From Bacteroidaceae bacterium (GTDB taxonomy: Bacteria > Bacteroidota > Bacteroidia > Bacteroidales > Bacteroidaceae), in assembly GCA_017416705.1 (NCBI GenBank), contig JAFQBG010000002.1, positions 62,001 to 126,000 on the forward strand: a stretch of 64,000 nucleotides of DNA, written 5' to 3'. The first letter of the stretch is position 1; each line of letters opens with the position of its first letter. Position numbers and translations under genes: made by a program. This document shows positions 1 through 8,798 of this stretch, one piece after another. The notes beneath the pieces were generated by a model. That model ran no database searches, was not told the origin of the DNA, and worked only from the letters and a program-made list of their open reading frames with translations.

Positions 1-404
1 CCTGCTGCACGCAAGCGAGCCACAGCCTCGCGCAACGAGCAGTTGTCAATGATATCGGGAATTACCTGCATGGGTTCATGCTCCGAGCTCATGGTGAGTT
101 CTATTTTACGCCCCTCCTTCACTTTCGAGCCGGCTGTGGGACGTGTTTCAAGCACCTGATTTTCCTTTGCCCCTTTAACATATTTATAATCGATAATTTC
201 GAAATCCAATTTTTCCTTGCGCAAAGTCCCGGCAGCCTCGTCCAACAGCATACCGTTCACATCGGGGACAACAATAGCCTGCCCATGCAACGTATAACTA
301 TCGAGCCACGACAGCACCAAGAAAGGCAATGCCACTACCACCGCCAACATCAGCAACAGATTTATTATAACCACTTTTTTGGTATTTCCTGTATTCTTCT
401 CCAT
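1..404 (-). CDS. PASTA domain membrane protein, C-terminus cut by window edge
   Basis: Reading back from the ATG at 404, the frame is open to the edge of the window, about 134 residues. It begins with a short cytoplasmic stretch (MEKNTGNTKK) and one hydrophobic membrane segment at about residues 11-33. A first PASTA repeat starts at VVPDVNGMLLDEAAGTL, and the start of a second is seen at VIPDIIDNCSLREAVARL. PASTA domains bind peptidoglycan fragments or scaffold cell-wall proteins. In Bacteroidales a short membrane-anchored PASTA protein of this kind is common. The C-terminus and downstream neighbours are outside the window, so the total number of repeats is unknown. Confidence 0.85.
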   Translation of the reverse strand, partial: MEKNTGNTKKVVIINLLLMLAVVVALPFLVLSWLDSYTLHGQAIVVPDVNGMLLDEAAGTLRKEKLDFEIIDYKYVKGAKENQVLETRPTAGSKVKEGRKIELTMSSEHEPMQVIPDIIDNCSLREAVARLRAA

Positions 405-532
405 GCCTGCACAAAATATAGCTGAAACAAATAGAACCAAAATATAACTGTGCGAAGATAATAAAAAAATGCGCAGCATGCAACCATGATAAAATAAAAC
501 TCGCGGTATATAGTTTCTAAATATATTTTAAC

Positions 533-563
533 TTGTTTACTTTGTTGTTTTATATTATCTTCG
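533..563 (+). promoter_or_regulatory. Candidate Bacteroidota promoter for the DUF4468 gene
   Basis: A TATCTTCG -7 box (556-563) lies 20 bases after a TTG -33 element (533-535). This fits the TTTG / TAnnTTTG pattern known for Bacteroides primary promoters. It sits 18 bases upstream of the ATG at 582. Assigned by pattern only. Confidence 0.5.
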
Positions 564-581
564 CAAAAAATTAAATTTACA

Positions 582-1184
582 ATGGATATGAAAAAGTTTC
601 TATCACTGACAATAGTCCTGTTACTCGTCATGTACACATCGGCATCGGCTCAACTATTCAAGCCAAAAGAGAAGAAACCGGCCGAAGCGGCATACCAAGC
701 AGGCACAGTACCCGTGGAGAACAAACGTATTGTTTTTCGCGAAACCATATCACTGCCCGGGAAATCGGCCGACGAAATAATGAGACAAGCCAAGGCATGG
801 TACTCGGAGCGTTTTGTAAAACCCACTGTAATATCCACAAAAGAGATAGACAAAGGCAGCTGCAACATATTCGAGGCTGTCGTGGAAGAATATATTGTTT
901 TCAAGAAACGTTTTTTTGTTCTTAACCGCGCACGCATATATTACTACCTGACAATAACAAGCACCGACGGAGCATGCGAAGCAAGCATATCGAGGATAAC
1001 ATATTGGCATGACGACGAAAGCCCCGACGGCGGCATGCGTTACAATGCCGAGGAGCTCATAACCGATGAAAATGCTTTAAAGGATGGCATGCTAAGGAAA
1101 TTCCAAGGAAAATTCCGTACAAAGACCATCGACCTTAAAACAACACTGTTTGGCGAATTGCGACAAAGACTAACATCGAATTAA
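582..1184 (+). CDS. DUF4468 domain secreted protein
   Basis: A 200-residue protein with an N-terminal signal peptide (MDMKKFLSLTIVLLLVMYTSASAQ), so probably periplasmic. The rest resembles the DUF4468 family, found almost only in Bacteroidota and thought to have a TBP-like fold: a conserved start (RIVFRETISLPGKSADEI), a middle KRFFVLNRARIYYYLTI strand region, and a C-terminal basic helix. Function is unknown. It is followed 5 bases later by a small membrane protein and then a putative porin, so it may belong to an envelope operon. The ATG at 588 (MKKF) is an alternative start with little effect on the signal peptide. Confidence 0.8.
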   Translation: MDMKKFLSLTIVLLLVMYTSASAQLFKPKEKKPAEAAYQAGTVPVENKRIVFRETISLPGKSADEIMRQAKAWYSERFVKPTVISTKEIDKGSCNIFEAVVEEYIVFKKRFFVLNRARIYYYLTITSTDGACEASISRITYWHDDESPDGGMRYNAEELITDENALKDGMLRKFQGKFRTKTIDLKTTLFGELRQRLTSN

Positions 1185-1189
1185 AAACA

Positions 1190-1360
1190 ATGACAACGAT
1201 AAACAATATACGACGCATATTGAACATCCTGTTCATGATAGGAGCCATTGTAACTATCATTCTATACATAGCATACGACAATAGGGAGCCGTTTTTCTAT
1301 GCCGGTTTCATATCGCTTGCAATAAAAGTTCTGGAATTTATTCTAAGATTTGTTTACTGA
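1190..1360 (+). CDS. Small membrane protein, 56 residues
   Basis: Starts 5 bases after the DUF4468 stop and ends 5 bases before the porin start, so it fits tightly into the operon. It encodes 56 residues with a basic N-terminus (MTTINNIRR), a strongly hydrophobic segment (ILNILFMIGAIVTIILYIAY) and a second amphipathic or hydrophobic stretch near the end (FYAGFISLAIKVLEFIL). It probably spans the inner membrane once or twice. I do not recognise a named family. Spacing and composition argue that it is real. Confidence 0.65.
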   Translation: MTTINNIRRILNILFMIGAIVTIILYIAYDNREPFFYAGFISLAIKVLEFILRFVY

Positions 1361-1365
1361 CACAA

Positions 1366-3561
1366 ATGAAAAAAATACTGCCATATATATTGCTCATTCT
1401 TCTGCCGTTGAATGTAAAAGGACAGTTTCTTCCCAGCCACAGCACCGGCAGCAGACACAGCGGATTGGGTAGCGGCGAGATTTTCAACCCATTCCAAAAA
1501 GACACCACCAAGAGCGAAGACCTCATTGTCCCCGAGGATATACACCAATGGCACATAGACGAGCTGATGGGTGATGTTCTGAATGTAGAACCCGACACCA
1601 TGCCGCACGCCTTTCAGAATTGGCACATGACCGAGGGCATGACGGGTGAATACAATTTCCTTGGCAACATGGGCACACCACGACAATCGAGAATATTCTT
1701 CAACCGCCCATCAAGCACCGAGTTCGATATGTTTCAGCCCTACGACTATTTCATAACAAAGCCCGGGGAACTGTTTTTCACCGATACAAAATCGCCATAC
1801 ACCAACCTGAGCTACCATGAGTCGGGCGACAAAGTAACAGGTGACGACCGCGTAAGGGCCTATTTTGCCACAAACGCGGGAAAGCATTTCGGTGTAGGAT
1901 TTCTATTCGACTATCTTTACGGACGCGGCCAGTACGACAACCAATCGACAGCGTTCATGAATTTCTCGCTATTCTCCTATTACCGCAGCGACAAATACAA
2001 CTACCACATGCTGGCAAGCCGTTATCATATAAAAGCAGCAGAGAACGGCGGCATAACCAACGACGAATATATCACAAACCCCGAAAACACCGACGGCAAC
2101 GGCAGTAACTTCGGTAGCGACGACATACCCGTCAATTTCAATAAAACATGGAACAGAAACGAGGCATACACTGCATACTTCACACACCACTATAATTTCG
2201 GTTTCTACAAAAAAGTAGCAAAGGATATATCGAACGAGAACATAGCAGGCGAAGTGAACAAATTCATGCAAGAGAGAAGCCGCAAGGAACTGCCGGCAAC
2301 AGCAGCCGACTCGTTAAGCGTGAAAGAATTTGCCGATAGCATTATGTCGTTGCCACAGCGCAGCTATAACGACGAAGAATACGAAAATCGTTTCATACAG
2401 GTTGCAAGGATTACCCACACAGCCGATTTCCTATCGAACAGGCACGAGTTCAAAATGTATGAACAGCCCAAAGACTATTTTGCCGACACATATATGCGCT
2501 ACGACTCACTGGACCGCACCGACCAATGGAGCATAAAAAACACATTCGCATTGTCGTTGCGCGAAGGATTTAGCAAATGGGCAATAGCAGATGTCACAGC
2601 ATATATATCGCACAAATACAGCAACTACAAATTGCCCGACACTATACCCGGCACAACGCTGGAAACAAGAAAAAGCTACTCCGAGCACACCGTAATGGCC
2701 GGTGGTATCATCCAAAGCACACGTAACGATAATTTTAAATACAAGCTACGTGGCGAGACAGCCGTATCGGGCGACGACTTAGGCGCGTTCTTGCTCGAAG
2801 GCAACAGCGAACTTAGAATAAAACTGCTGAAACAGAATATAAAAATAGAGGCAAACGCATTCATAAAAAACAATCGTCCATCGTTCTACTATCGTCATTT
2901 TCACTCCGAGCATTATTGGTGGGACAACGACGACTTAGAAAAAGAGTTCCGCTCCCACATAGAAGGCTCGCTAAGCATCGACAGATGGAAGACAAAAATA
3001 AAATTAGGATTTGAGAATATAAAAAACTACACATACATAGCAAACATATCGACACCGCACAACGACGGCTTTTTAAACAAGCTGACAGTAGCGCAGGAGA
3101 GCGACAACATACAAATAATGTCGGCATCGCTCAGTCAAAAATTCAAACTTGGCATATTGCATTTCGACACCGAGCTAACCTACCAGACAACAAGCAAAAA
3201 GGAGGTACTGCCACTACCCAAGCTAAACGCATACGCCAACCTATACATAAAATTCAAAATTGCGAAAGTGCTACACACCGAATTGGGAGCCGACGCATAC
3301 TATTTCACCGCATACGACGCCCCCGAATACTCGGCACCGCTGGGGCAATTTGTGCAACAGAACCAACAAGACAAGGTAGAAATAGGCAATTATCCCGTAG
3401 TGAACTTATATGCAAACTTCCTGCTTAAAAAGACACGTTTCTATGTAAAATATTATCATGCCAACGAAGGCATGGGCAATATGAACTATTTCTTAGCCCC
3501 ACACCAACCATTGACACCGGCTACATTGTGGTTGGGACTATCTTGGAATTTCTACAATTAA
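1366..3561 (+). CDS. Putative porin, outer membrane beta-barrel
   Basis: A 731-residue protein with a signal peptide (MKKILPYILLILLPLNVKGQ). Alternating aromatic/polar strands run throughout, and the C-terminus ends in an aromatic strand (TLWLGLSWNFYN) typical of outer membrane barrels. Segments such as SRIFFNRPSSTEFDMFQPYDYF and the late NYPVVNLYANFLLKKTRFYVKYYHANEGM match what I recall of the Bacteroidota family named simply 'putative porin'. Transported substrate is unknown. It is the third gene of a tight cluster with the DUF4468 and small membrane genes; the oxidoreductase gene follows 6 bases after its stop. Confidence 0.8.
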   Translation: MKKILPYILLILLPLNVKGQFLPSHSTGSRHSGLGSGEIFNPFQKDTTKSEDLIVPEDIHQWHIDELMGDVLNVEPDTMPHAFQNWHMTEGMTGEYNFLGNMGTPRQSRIFFNRPSSTEFDMFQPYDYFITKPGELFFTDTKSPYTNLSYHESGDKVTGDDRVRAYFATNAGKHFGVGFLFDYLYGRGQYDNQSTAFMNFSLFSYYRSDKYNYHMLASRYHIKAAENGGITNDEYITNPENTDGNGSNFGSDDIPVNFNKTWNRNEAYTAYFTHHYNFGFYKKVAKDISNENIAGEVNKFMQERSRKELPATAADSLSVKEFADSIMSLPQRSYNDEEYENRFIQVARITHTADFLSNRHEFKMYEQPKDYFADTYMRYDSLDRTDQWSIKNTFALSLREGFSKWAIADVTAYISHKYSNYKLPDTIPGTTLETRKSYSEHTVMAGGIIQSTRNDNFKYKLRGETAVSGDDLGAFLLEGNSELRIKLLKQNIKIEANAFIKNNRPSFYYRHFHSEHYWWDNDDLEKEFRSHIEGSLSIDRWKTKIKLGFENIKNYTYIANISTPHNDGFLNKLTVAQESDNIQIMSASLSQKFKLGILHFDTELTYQTTSKKEVLPLPKLNAYANLYIKFKIAKVLHTELGADAYYFTAYDAPEYSAPLGQFVQQNQQDKVEIGNYPVVNLYANFLLKKTRFYVKYYHANEGMGNMNYFLAPHQPLTPATLWLGLSWNFYN

Positions 3562-3567
3562 AAGGCC

Positions 3568-4548
3568 ATGAATATAAATATCAAATGGGGCTTCATTGGT
3601 TGTGGCGAAGTGACCAAAAAGAAAAGCGGCCCGGCATTCAACATGATAAAAGGCTCCGAGGTGGTAGCCATAATGGGACGCGACAAAGAAAAGACCAAGC
3701 AATATGCGCGTCAGTTCAATATATCGCGTTGGTACACCGATGCGCAAGAGCTCATTGACGACCCCGAAGTGAACGCCGTATATATAGCCACCCCACCATC
3801 CTCGCATGCCACCTACGCCATCATGGCCATGAAATCGGGCAAGCCGGTATATGTAGAAAAGCCATTAGCTGCCAACTACGAGGATTGCGCACGCATAAAC
3901 CGAATATCGCGCGAGACAGGCATACCTTGTTTCGTAGCCTACTACCGTCGTTATTTACCCTATTTTCACAAAGTAAAGGAACTGATACCACGACTTGGCA
4001 AGGTGCTAAACGTACAAATAAGATTTGCAGTACCCCCACGCGACCTCGACTACAACCGCGACAACCTGCCTTGGCGAGTACAACCCGACATTGCAGGCGG
4101 AGGCTATTTCTATGACCTTGCCGCACACCAATTAGACCTCATACAAGATATGTTCGGCTGCATTTTGGAGGCCGAAGGGTACACAGCCAACCGAGGCGGT
4201 CTGTACAAAGCCGAGGACACTGTAAGCGCCTGTTTCAAGTTCGAGACAGGAATACCCGGCTCGGGCTCGTGGTGTTTCGTCGCAAATGAATTGGCAAAAG
4301 AGGACCACATAGAAATCTTCGGCAGCAACGGCACGCTTAAATTCTCGGTATTCACATTCGAGCCCATAATATTCACCGGCGAAAAAGGAATTGAAGAATT
4401 CAAGATACCCAACCCCACATACGTACAGCTACCGCTCATAAAAAACATAGTAGAGCATTTGCAACACACTGCAATATGCTCGTGCGATTCGGTAAGTGCT
4501 ACCCCCACAAATTGGGTCATGGACAAAATTTTAGGAAAAATAATATAA
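3568..4548 (+). CDS. Gfo/Idh/MocA family NAD(P)-dependent oxidoreductase
   Basis: A 326-residue cytoplasmic enzyme. The N-terminal Rossmann motif is WGFIGCGEVTKKKSGPAF, and the family signature EKP in VYVEKPLAANYED lies near residue 95. The C-terminal half is the GFO_IDH_MocA-type sheet domain (GGGYFYDLAAHQLDLIQDMFG), which carries the usual aspartate/histidine pair around the active site. Such enzymes oxidise or reduce sugars or inositols with NAD(P). The substrate cannot be told from sequence. It starts 6 bases after the porin stop, suggesting cotranscription, but no functional link is evident. Confidence 0.88.
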   Translation: MNINIKWGFIGCGEVTKKKSGPAFNMIKGSEVVAIMGRDKEKTKQYARQFNISRWYTDAQELIDDPEVNAVYIATPPSSHATYAIMAMKSGKPVYVEKPLAANYEDCARINRISRETGIPCFVAYYRRYLPYFHKVKELIPRLGKVLNVQIRFAVPPRDLDYNRDNLPWRVQPDIAGGGYFYDLAAHQLDLIQDMFGCILEAEGYTANRGGLYKAEDTVSACFKFETGIPGSGSWCFVANELAKEDHIEIFGSNGTLKFSVFTFEPIIFTGEKGIEEFKIPNPTYVQLPLIKNIVEHLQHTAICSCDSVSATPTNWVMDKILGKII

Positions 4549-4593
4549 CAAAATATTCTAATTTGTTATATACCTAAACCCCACCCCATACAC

Positions 4594-5691
4594 ATGCAAA
4601 ACAAGAAAGCGAACAGGAAATATATTTCGGAATTGCTATTGCCAATAACAATAGCAATTCTGCTGCAAATATCTATTCCCAGCCTATCGCAAGATAGTTT
4701 CAACACGCTGTTTAAATACCCCGAGAAAATTCTGGGATACACACATACCGGAATACACAAAACCGAAGAACTCATAGACAAATATCTCGACCAGAAAGAC
4801 TCATTGTATATAAGCCCAAACATATACAAACTGACGCTCATGGCCCAATATTCGAACTGCTACGAGTACTATCGTTTTTCGACAGAAAACAACAACCAGA
4901 AATTTACCCTATCGCCCGACAACAGCGACAAGCTGGGTATATATGTCGGTTGGAAATGGATATTCTTGGGATGGTCGTTCGATATAAACAGTAACAAAGC
5001 CAAGGTAGATTTAAATTTCAGTTTCTACACATCGAAGGTTGGCATCGACATATTCTACCGCAAACGCGACAAAGGGTTCAAGATAAAGGACCTTGTAGGA
5101 TTCAAAGACAATGCCGGCAACGAAATACGCACGTACAATGGTTTTTTCGACGGTATTTCCGTCAAGCAAAAGGGAGTAAACGTCTATTACATATTCAACA
5201 ACAAAAAATTCTCGTACCCTGCCGCATATAGCCAGACAACCAACCAACGAATAAGCTGCGGCTCATTCATTTTAGGGCTCAACTACGCCGAGCAATCGTT
5301 CCACATAAACACCGAGAAGTTCGACGACAAGATACAAGAGTCTATATCGTCGGACTTTAAATTCAACGAGATAAAATACAAGGATTACAGCATAAATTTC
5401 GGATACTCCTATAATTGGGTGTTTGCAAGAAACTGCCTTGCCAACATATCGCTGACACCGGCCATAGGATACAAAAACACATCGTTCAAGTTCACCGACA
5501 GCCGCGATTTTATAAAAAACATAAATTTCGACCTTATAACACGAATAGGGGTGGTATATAATAACAGCCGCTATTTCATAGGACTATCACATATATCGCA
5601 CACCTATTCCTATCGTAAGACCAATATATCCATTGTGAATGGATTTGGCACCATAAATTTATATGCAGGATTTAACCTATTTAAAAAATAG
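4594..5691 (+). CDS. DUF4421 domain outer-membrane-type protein
   Basis: A 365-residue protein with a hydrophobic N-terminal signal-like segment (LLLPITIAILLQISIPSLSQ). It resembles the Bacteroidota DUF4421 family through the pattern LSPDNSDKLGIYVGWKWIFLGWSFDI and the repeated aromatic strands after it (ISCGSFILGLNYAEQSF; SINFGYSYNWVFARNCLANISL). The final NLYAGFNLFKK looks like a terminal barrel strand. It probably sits in the outer membrane; function unknown. It ends only 3 bases from the stop of the convergent FadL-like gene, leaving no room for a separate terminator. Confidence 0.75.
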   Translation: MQNKKANRKYISELLLPITIAILLQISIPSLSQDSFNTLFKYPEKILGYTHTGIHKTEELIDKYLDQKDSLYISPNIYKLTLMAQYSNCYEYYRFSTENNNQKFTLSPDNSDKLGIYVGWKWIFLGWSFDINSNKAKVDLNFSFYTSKVGIDIFYRKRDKGFKIKDLVGFKDNAGNEIRTYNGFFDGISVKQKGVNVYYIFNNKKFSYPAAYSQTTNQRISCGSFILGLNYAEQSFHINTEKFDDKIQESISSDFKFNEIKYKDYSINFGYSYNWVFARNCLANISLTPAIGYKNTSFKFTDSRDFIKNINFDLITRIGVVYNNSRYFIGLSHISHTYSYRKTNISIVNGFGTINLYAGFNLFKK

Positions 5692-5694
5692 TTT

Positions 5695-7245
5695 TCAGAA
5701 ACGTATTCCTGCTGTGACCATAAACCGGTTCTTCGTATCCTTCACTGTGGTAGCCGCATTGCTATGCACATTGCCATATTCATCGCTGAAATAGTCGTAG
5801 AAAGGATAGAAATCGCTCTCGCGCACAGACAACACGTAGGCAGCATCGACATAGAACGCATTGTTTCGATAGCCAAAGCCAAGGGTGTAGTTACGTTGCT
5901 CCATGCTGTTTAGATATTCGGTATTGGTGTCGGGCATTGTCATCATCACCTTTGCGGCATCGGCCTTATAGGGAGCCGAGGAGTAATTATATCCGCCACG
6001 CAGACTGAGATTTTTGCTAATCTTACATTCCGCACCTATTTTAAATGTATTAACCTCCTTCATATTGCTCTTTATCTCCTCGTTCATGGCTTTAATTTTG
6101 TCACCGTCGCTATATCTCATTCTTGCCGATGAATAATCGGCATATTCGTATTCGGCATTAATGGCAAATGACGAACCTATGGTATATGCCGCACTTATAT
6201 TATAGCGCCACGGGGTTGTCAAACGATAATCTACACAATATACATCGCCATAGGCATATTCATAATCAAGCGTACTCATGTAACCATCGTATGGCGCACC
6301 GTCGAATCCCGGGCCATACATGTCGCACCACATCCTGTCGGTGAGCGAATACCATGTAGGGGTGTGCAGTGCAAAACCTATTCTGAACGACGACTCCTCG
6401 AAAGGCCTGATAATTGTACCGAGTTTCATATCGAAGCCTGCTCCCTCGGTTGCATATTCGTTATAAATGGTATAAAGAGGACCGAAAGCGTCATCCTCGC
6501 CATAGTACGAACTGCGTTCATAGTCAACATTGTATATACCCACCGTAAGACCCAAATATACCCTGTCGTCTATATTGCATGCTATATTGCAATCTATCTG
6601 GTCCACGCCGCCATTCTCTTTCGAGCCATACTCCATATATTCGGTATCGGGATACATTAATTCGCCTTGCGGGTCGGAGGCTGCGTCGAGCAAACCGCCA
6701 TCGGCAGCTAACAATGCCAACCATGAATGGTCAAGATTTACATAATCCTTGTAGCTCATATTGTTTATATTGAATGGCGAAGCATCGTATAGGCGTTGCA
6801 TCTGATACATTTGCGAAAATCCGTCAGTGGCACCTGCCATAAGGAATTCTCGTTTCAGATTATTACGACGTTTGTAGGCAAAACCCACATTAACATATTT
6901 CACCGCATCGAAATCCACTTCGCTGGCCAAGACCACACCGGCGTTATCTACCGTAAAGAACGTTTTCTCGCTCTCCTCGACATTGCCTGCACAGTCGCTC
7001 TTGCTTATTAACGATGTCACACCCATTGTAACGGCTGCGTCGCCCGACCTGTAAAGGCCTATACCTGCCGGATTAACACCCATAACCGAAATATCTGTAC
7101 CCAAGGCACTCATAGAGCCACCCATTGAGACGTATCGTGCTGTACCCGAAAGGTCATTATCGAGCATTTTTGCAGCATCATAACTGCTTTGTGCGTTTAC
7201 ACCCGAAACGAACATCACGAATAGGGGAATTATATATTTTTTCAT
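5695..7245 (-). CDS. OmpP1/FadL-family outer membrane barrel protein
   Basis: A 516-residue protein with signal peptide MKKYIIPLFVMFVSGVNAQ. The mature N-terminus (LDNDLSGTARYVSMGGSMSALGTDISVMGVNPAGIGLYRSGD) matches the FadL/OmpP1 family plug region with its conserved NPAG motif. The remaining sequence is repeated beta-strands ending in NRFMVTAGIRF, an outer membrane insertion signal. FadL-type proteins carry hydrophobic compounds across the outer membrane; in Bacteroides they are often annotated 'hemin receptor' without proof. It lies 26 bases downstream of the aromatic-rich gene and is probably cotranscribed with it. Confidence 0.8.
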   Translation of the reverse strand: MKKYIIPLFVMFVSGVNAQSSYDAAKMLDNDLSGTARYVSMGGSMSALGTDISVMGVNPAGIGLYRSGDAAVTMGVTSLISKSDCAGNVEESEKTFFTVDNAGVVLASEVDFDAVKYVNVGFAYKRRNNLKREFLMAGATDGFSQMYQMQRLYDASPFNINNMSYKDYVNLDHSWLALLAADGGLLDAASDPQGELMYPDTEYMEYGSKENGGVDQIDCNIACNIDDRVYLGLTVGIYNVDYERSSYYGEDDAFGPLYTIYNEYATEGAGFDMKLGTIIRPFEESSFRIGFALHTPTWYSLTDRMWCDMYGPGFDGAPYDGYMSTLDYEYAYGDVYCVDYRLTTPWRYNISAAYTIGSSFAINAEYEYADYSSARMRYSDGDKIKAMNEEIKSNMKEVNTFKIGAECKISKNLSLRGGYNYSSAPYKADAAKVMMTMPDTNTEYLNSMEQRNYTLGFGYRNNAFYVDAAYVLSVRESDFYPFYDYFSDEYGNVHSNAATTVKDTKNRFMVTAGIRF

Positions 7246-7271
7246 AGCTAACTGTTTTATTTGTTTTTAAA

Positions 7272-8498
7272 TTAACGTCTTCCGCCACGCGAGCCGCCAC
7301 CACCACGCGAGCCACCACCGCCTATGCCACGTGAACCGCCACCGCTGCGCGAAGGAGCAGATATTGAAGAACGATTAGACGAAGAACGCTCTACGTTTGT
7401 GGAACGCGATGTCGTGCGCGTGCTGCTTGGGCGATTATACTCGCGTTGCCTGCTGTCCGATGTCGATGTGCGTGTGGATGTTCTACGATGCTGTTGCTGC
7501 GTATTGCCTGTGTTTCGCACATTGCCTCTGTTCGAGGAGTTTTTGTTTTGTACAGTCGTGGTACGCTTATTTTCGGTCGAAGGATTATTAGTGCGCACTC
7601 CCGATGAGGTCGTTCTGCCGCTTCGTCCTGTTCTGACATAGCCGCCTCGGTTATTGCCACTGCCTGCCGATTCTATTTTTGTATTGCCTTTTATATTACC
7701 GCCCCTATTGTCGCTTTGCGATATGTTATTTACACGCCCCCTATTGTTTCGGCCATTGTTCGACGAATAAATTTTGCCTGTCCTCATATCGACAATGGGT
7801 GGACGTCGGTTTTCGCGATAATAGTGACCGCCTGCCAAATGCCCATGATGTACATGGTGTCCACCACCCCACCAATGAGGATGATAATAGTGGTAGTGCC
7901 CATACCATGCCGGCATGTGCCAATAGCTCCAACAATAGGGCGAGTAATAGCCCCAATGACCAAAGGAATAACTCCAAGACCACGAGGGGTAATACCACGA
8001 CGAATAATAATTATATGTAGGATAAACATCCCAATAAATGCCATCGTCGCACACCAGCCAGTTATCGACACCGCTTGTATATACTATATCCCAATACCAT
8101 GGGCTGCTGAGCATCACCATGCGCGGGCTATGGAAACGCAATATACGTGCCGAGTAAGTAAAATCCTCCTCGTCCGAAAAGTCATTAACGTCGGCGGTGT
8201 TATATCCGCTTTCGTCATATATATATTCTTCGTCCGACACATCGTAATCGTATTGCTGTGCTGTGCTACGACGATTATAAGCATCCTCGTCCATTTCATT
8301 GGACAAGCCATAAGCGGGCGACAAGGACTCTTGCGTGGTCTGCAAGCGTTCCTGTGTAGTCTGCATCACCCCTTGGTTCACGGTTTTGGCATTTGCAACC
8401 TTCTTTTCGCTCTTTTTTGGAACGAAATACATGTCATCGACTTGCGCTGTTACACCCATTGCATATAACAACAAAATGGAAAATATAAACTGTTTCAT
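7272..8498 (-). CDS. Secreted Tyr/Trp/His-rich protein with Arg/Gly/Ser-rich tail
   Basis: A 408-residue protein from the ATG at 8498, chosen because it places a clean signal peptide (MKQFIFSILLLYAMGVTAQ) at the start; an ATG at 8528 would add ten residues. After an acidic region it has a conserved block (RILRFHSPRMVMLSSPWYW), then about 80 residues extraordinarily rich in Tyr, Trp and His, including WYGHYHYYHPHWWGGGHHVH. The last third is Arg/Ser/Thr/Asn-rich and ends in GGGSRGGGGSRGGRR. Similar proteins are widespread hypotheticals in Bacteroides. The His cluster could bind metal; this is inference. It is first in a probable two-gene unit with the FadL-like gene. Confidence 0.75.
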   Translation of the reverse strand: MKQFIFSILLLYAMGVTAQVDDMYFVPKKSEKKVANAKTVNQGVMQTTQERLQTTQESLSPAYGLSNEMDEDAYNRRSTAQQYDYDVSDEEYIYDESGYNTADVNDFSDEEDFTYSARILRFHSPRMVMLSSPWYWDIVYTSGVDNWLVCDDGIYWDVYPTYNYYSSWYYPSWSWSYSFGHWGYYSPYCWSYWHMPAWYGHYHYYHPHWWGGGHHVHHGHLAGGHYYRENRRPPIVDMRTGKIYSSNNGRNNRGRVNNISQSDNRGGNIKGNTKIESAGSGNNRGGYVRTGRSGRTTSSGVRTNNPSTENKRTTTVQNKNSSNRGNVRNTGNTQQQHRRTSTRTSTSDSRQREYNRPSSTRTTSRSTNVERSSSNRSSISAPSRSGGGSRGIGGGGSRGGGGSRGGRR

Positions 8499-8562
8499 GG
8501 CGTAATATTTTATATTCACTTTTTTCATGTTGCTAAATTACTCATTGCCATATAAACAAAAC

Positions 8563-8597
8563 AGGAAAATCCCCTACCGTTGCATGGGGATTTTCCT
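8563..8597 (-). terminator. Hairpin terminator downstream of ilvC
   Basis: Twelve-base arms (8563-8574 and 8586-8597) pair perfectly around an 11-base loop. Reading on the minus strand, the stem is followed by a T-rich stretch (GTTTTGTTT). It lies between the ilvC stop and the next minus-strand gene, so it probably ends the ilv transcript. Confidence 0.6.
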
Positions 8598-8627
8598 ATT
8601 TTGTAAAATAAAACGATACTTAGATAT

Positions 8628-8793
8628 TGTTTAAATTCATGTCGCCCTATTTTATATAGCAAAAACCGTTGCTTTTTTATTTTTTTAAAGGCACATAGAC
8701 TATACTATGCAACCGCAGAAAATATGAAAACAGGCGTTTTTGAATATAAAAAACGGCAAGACACAGGGTTACTATGTTTCAGGAATTTAAACA
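8628..8793. repeat. Dispersed intergenic element, copy A (inverted ends)
   Basis: A 166 bp stretch bounded by TGTTTAAATT and its inverse AATTTAAACA. A related 179 bp copy lies at 26656-26834. Shared interior blocks include a small hairpin AGCAA/TTGCT, a CATAG/CTATG pair and a GTTTTTGAAnATAA core. It sits 5 bases beyond the ilvC stop. No reading frame of interest lies in it. It resembles a non-autonomous MITE-like or REP-like element. Confidence 0.6.
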
Positions 8794-8798
8794 GCCTC

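Noticed and set aside
3568-4548. Considered a sugar-utilisation locus around the oxidoreductase and porin
   Set aside because: No SusC/SusD, regulator or glycosidase is adjacent, so pathway assignment is not supported.
7716-8468. 250-codon open frame on the plus strand
   Set aside because: It is the antisense of the aromatic/His-rich gene, whose biased codons keep the opposite strand open. It has no start context or family features.
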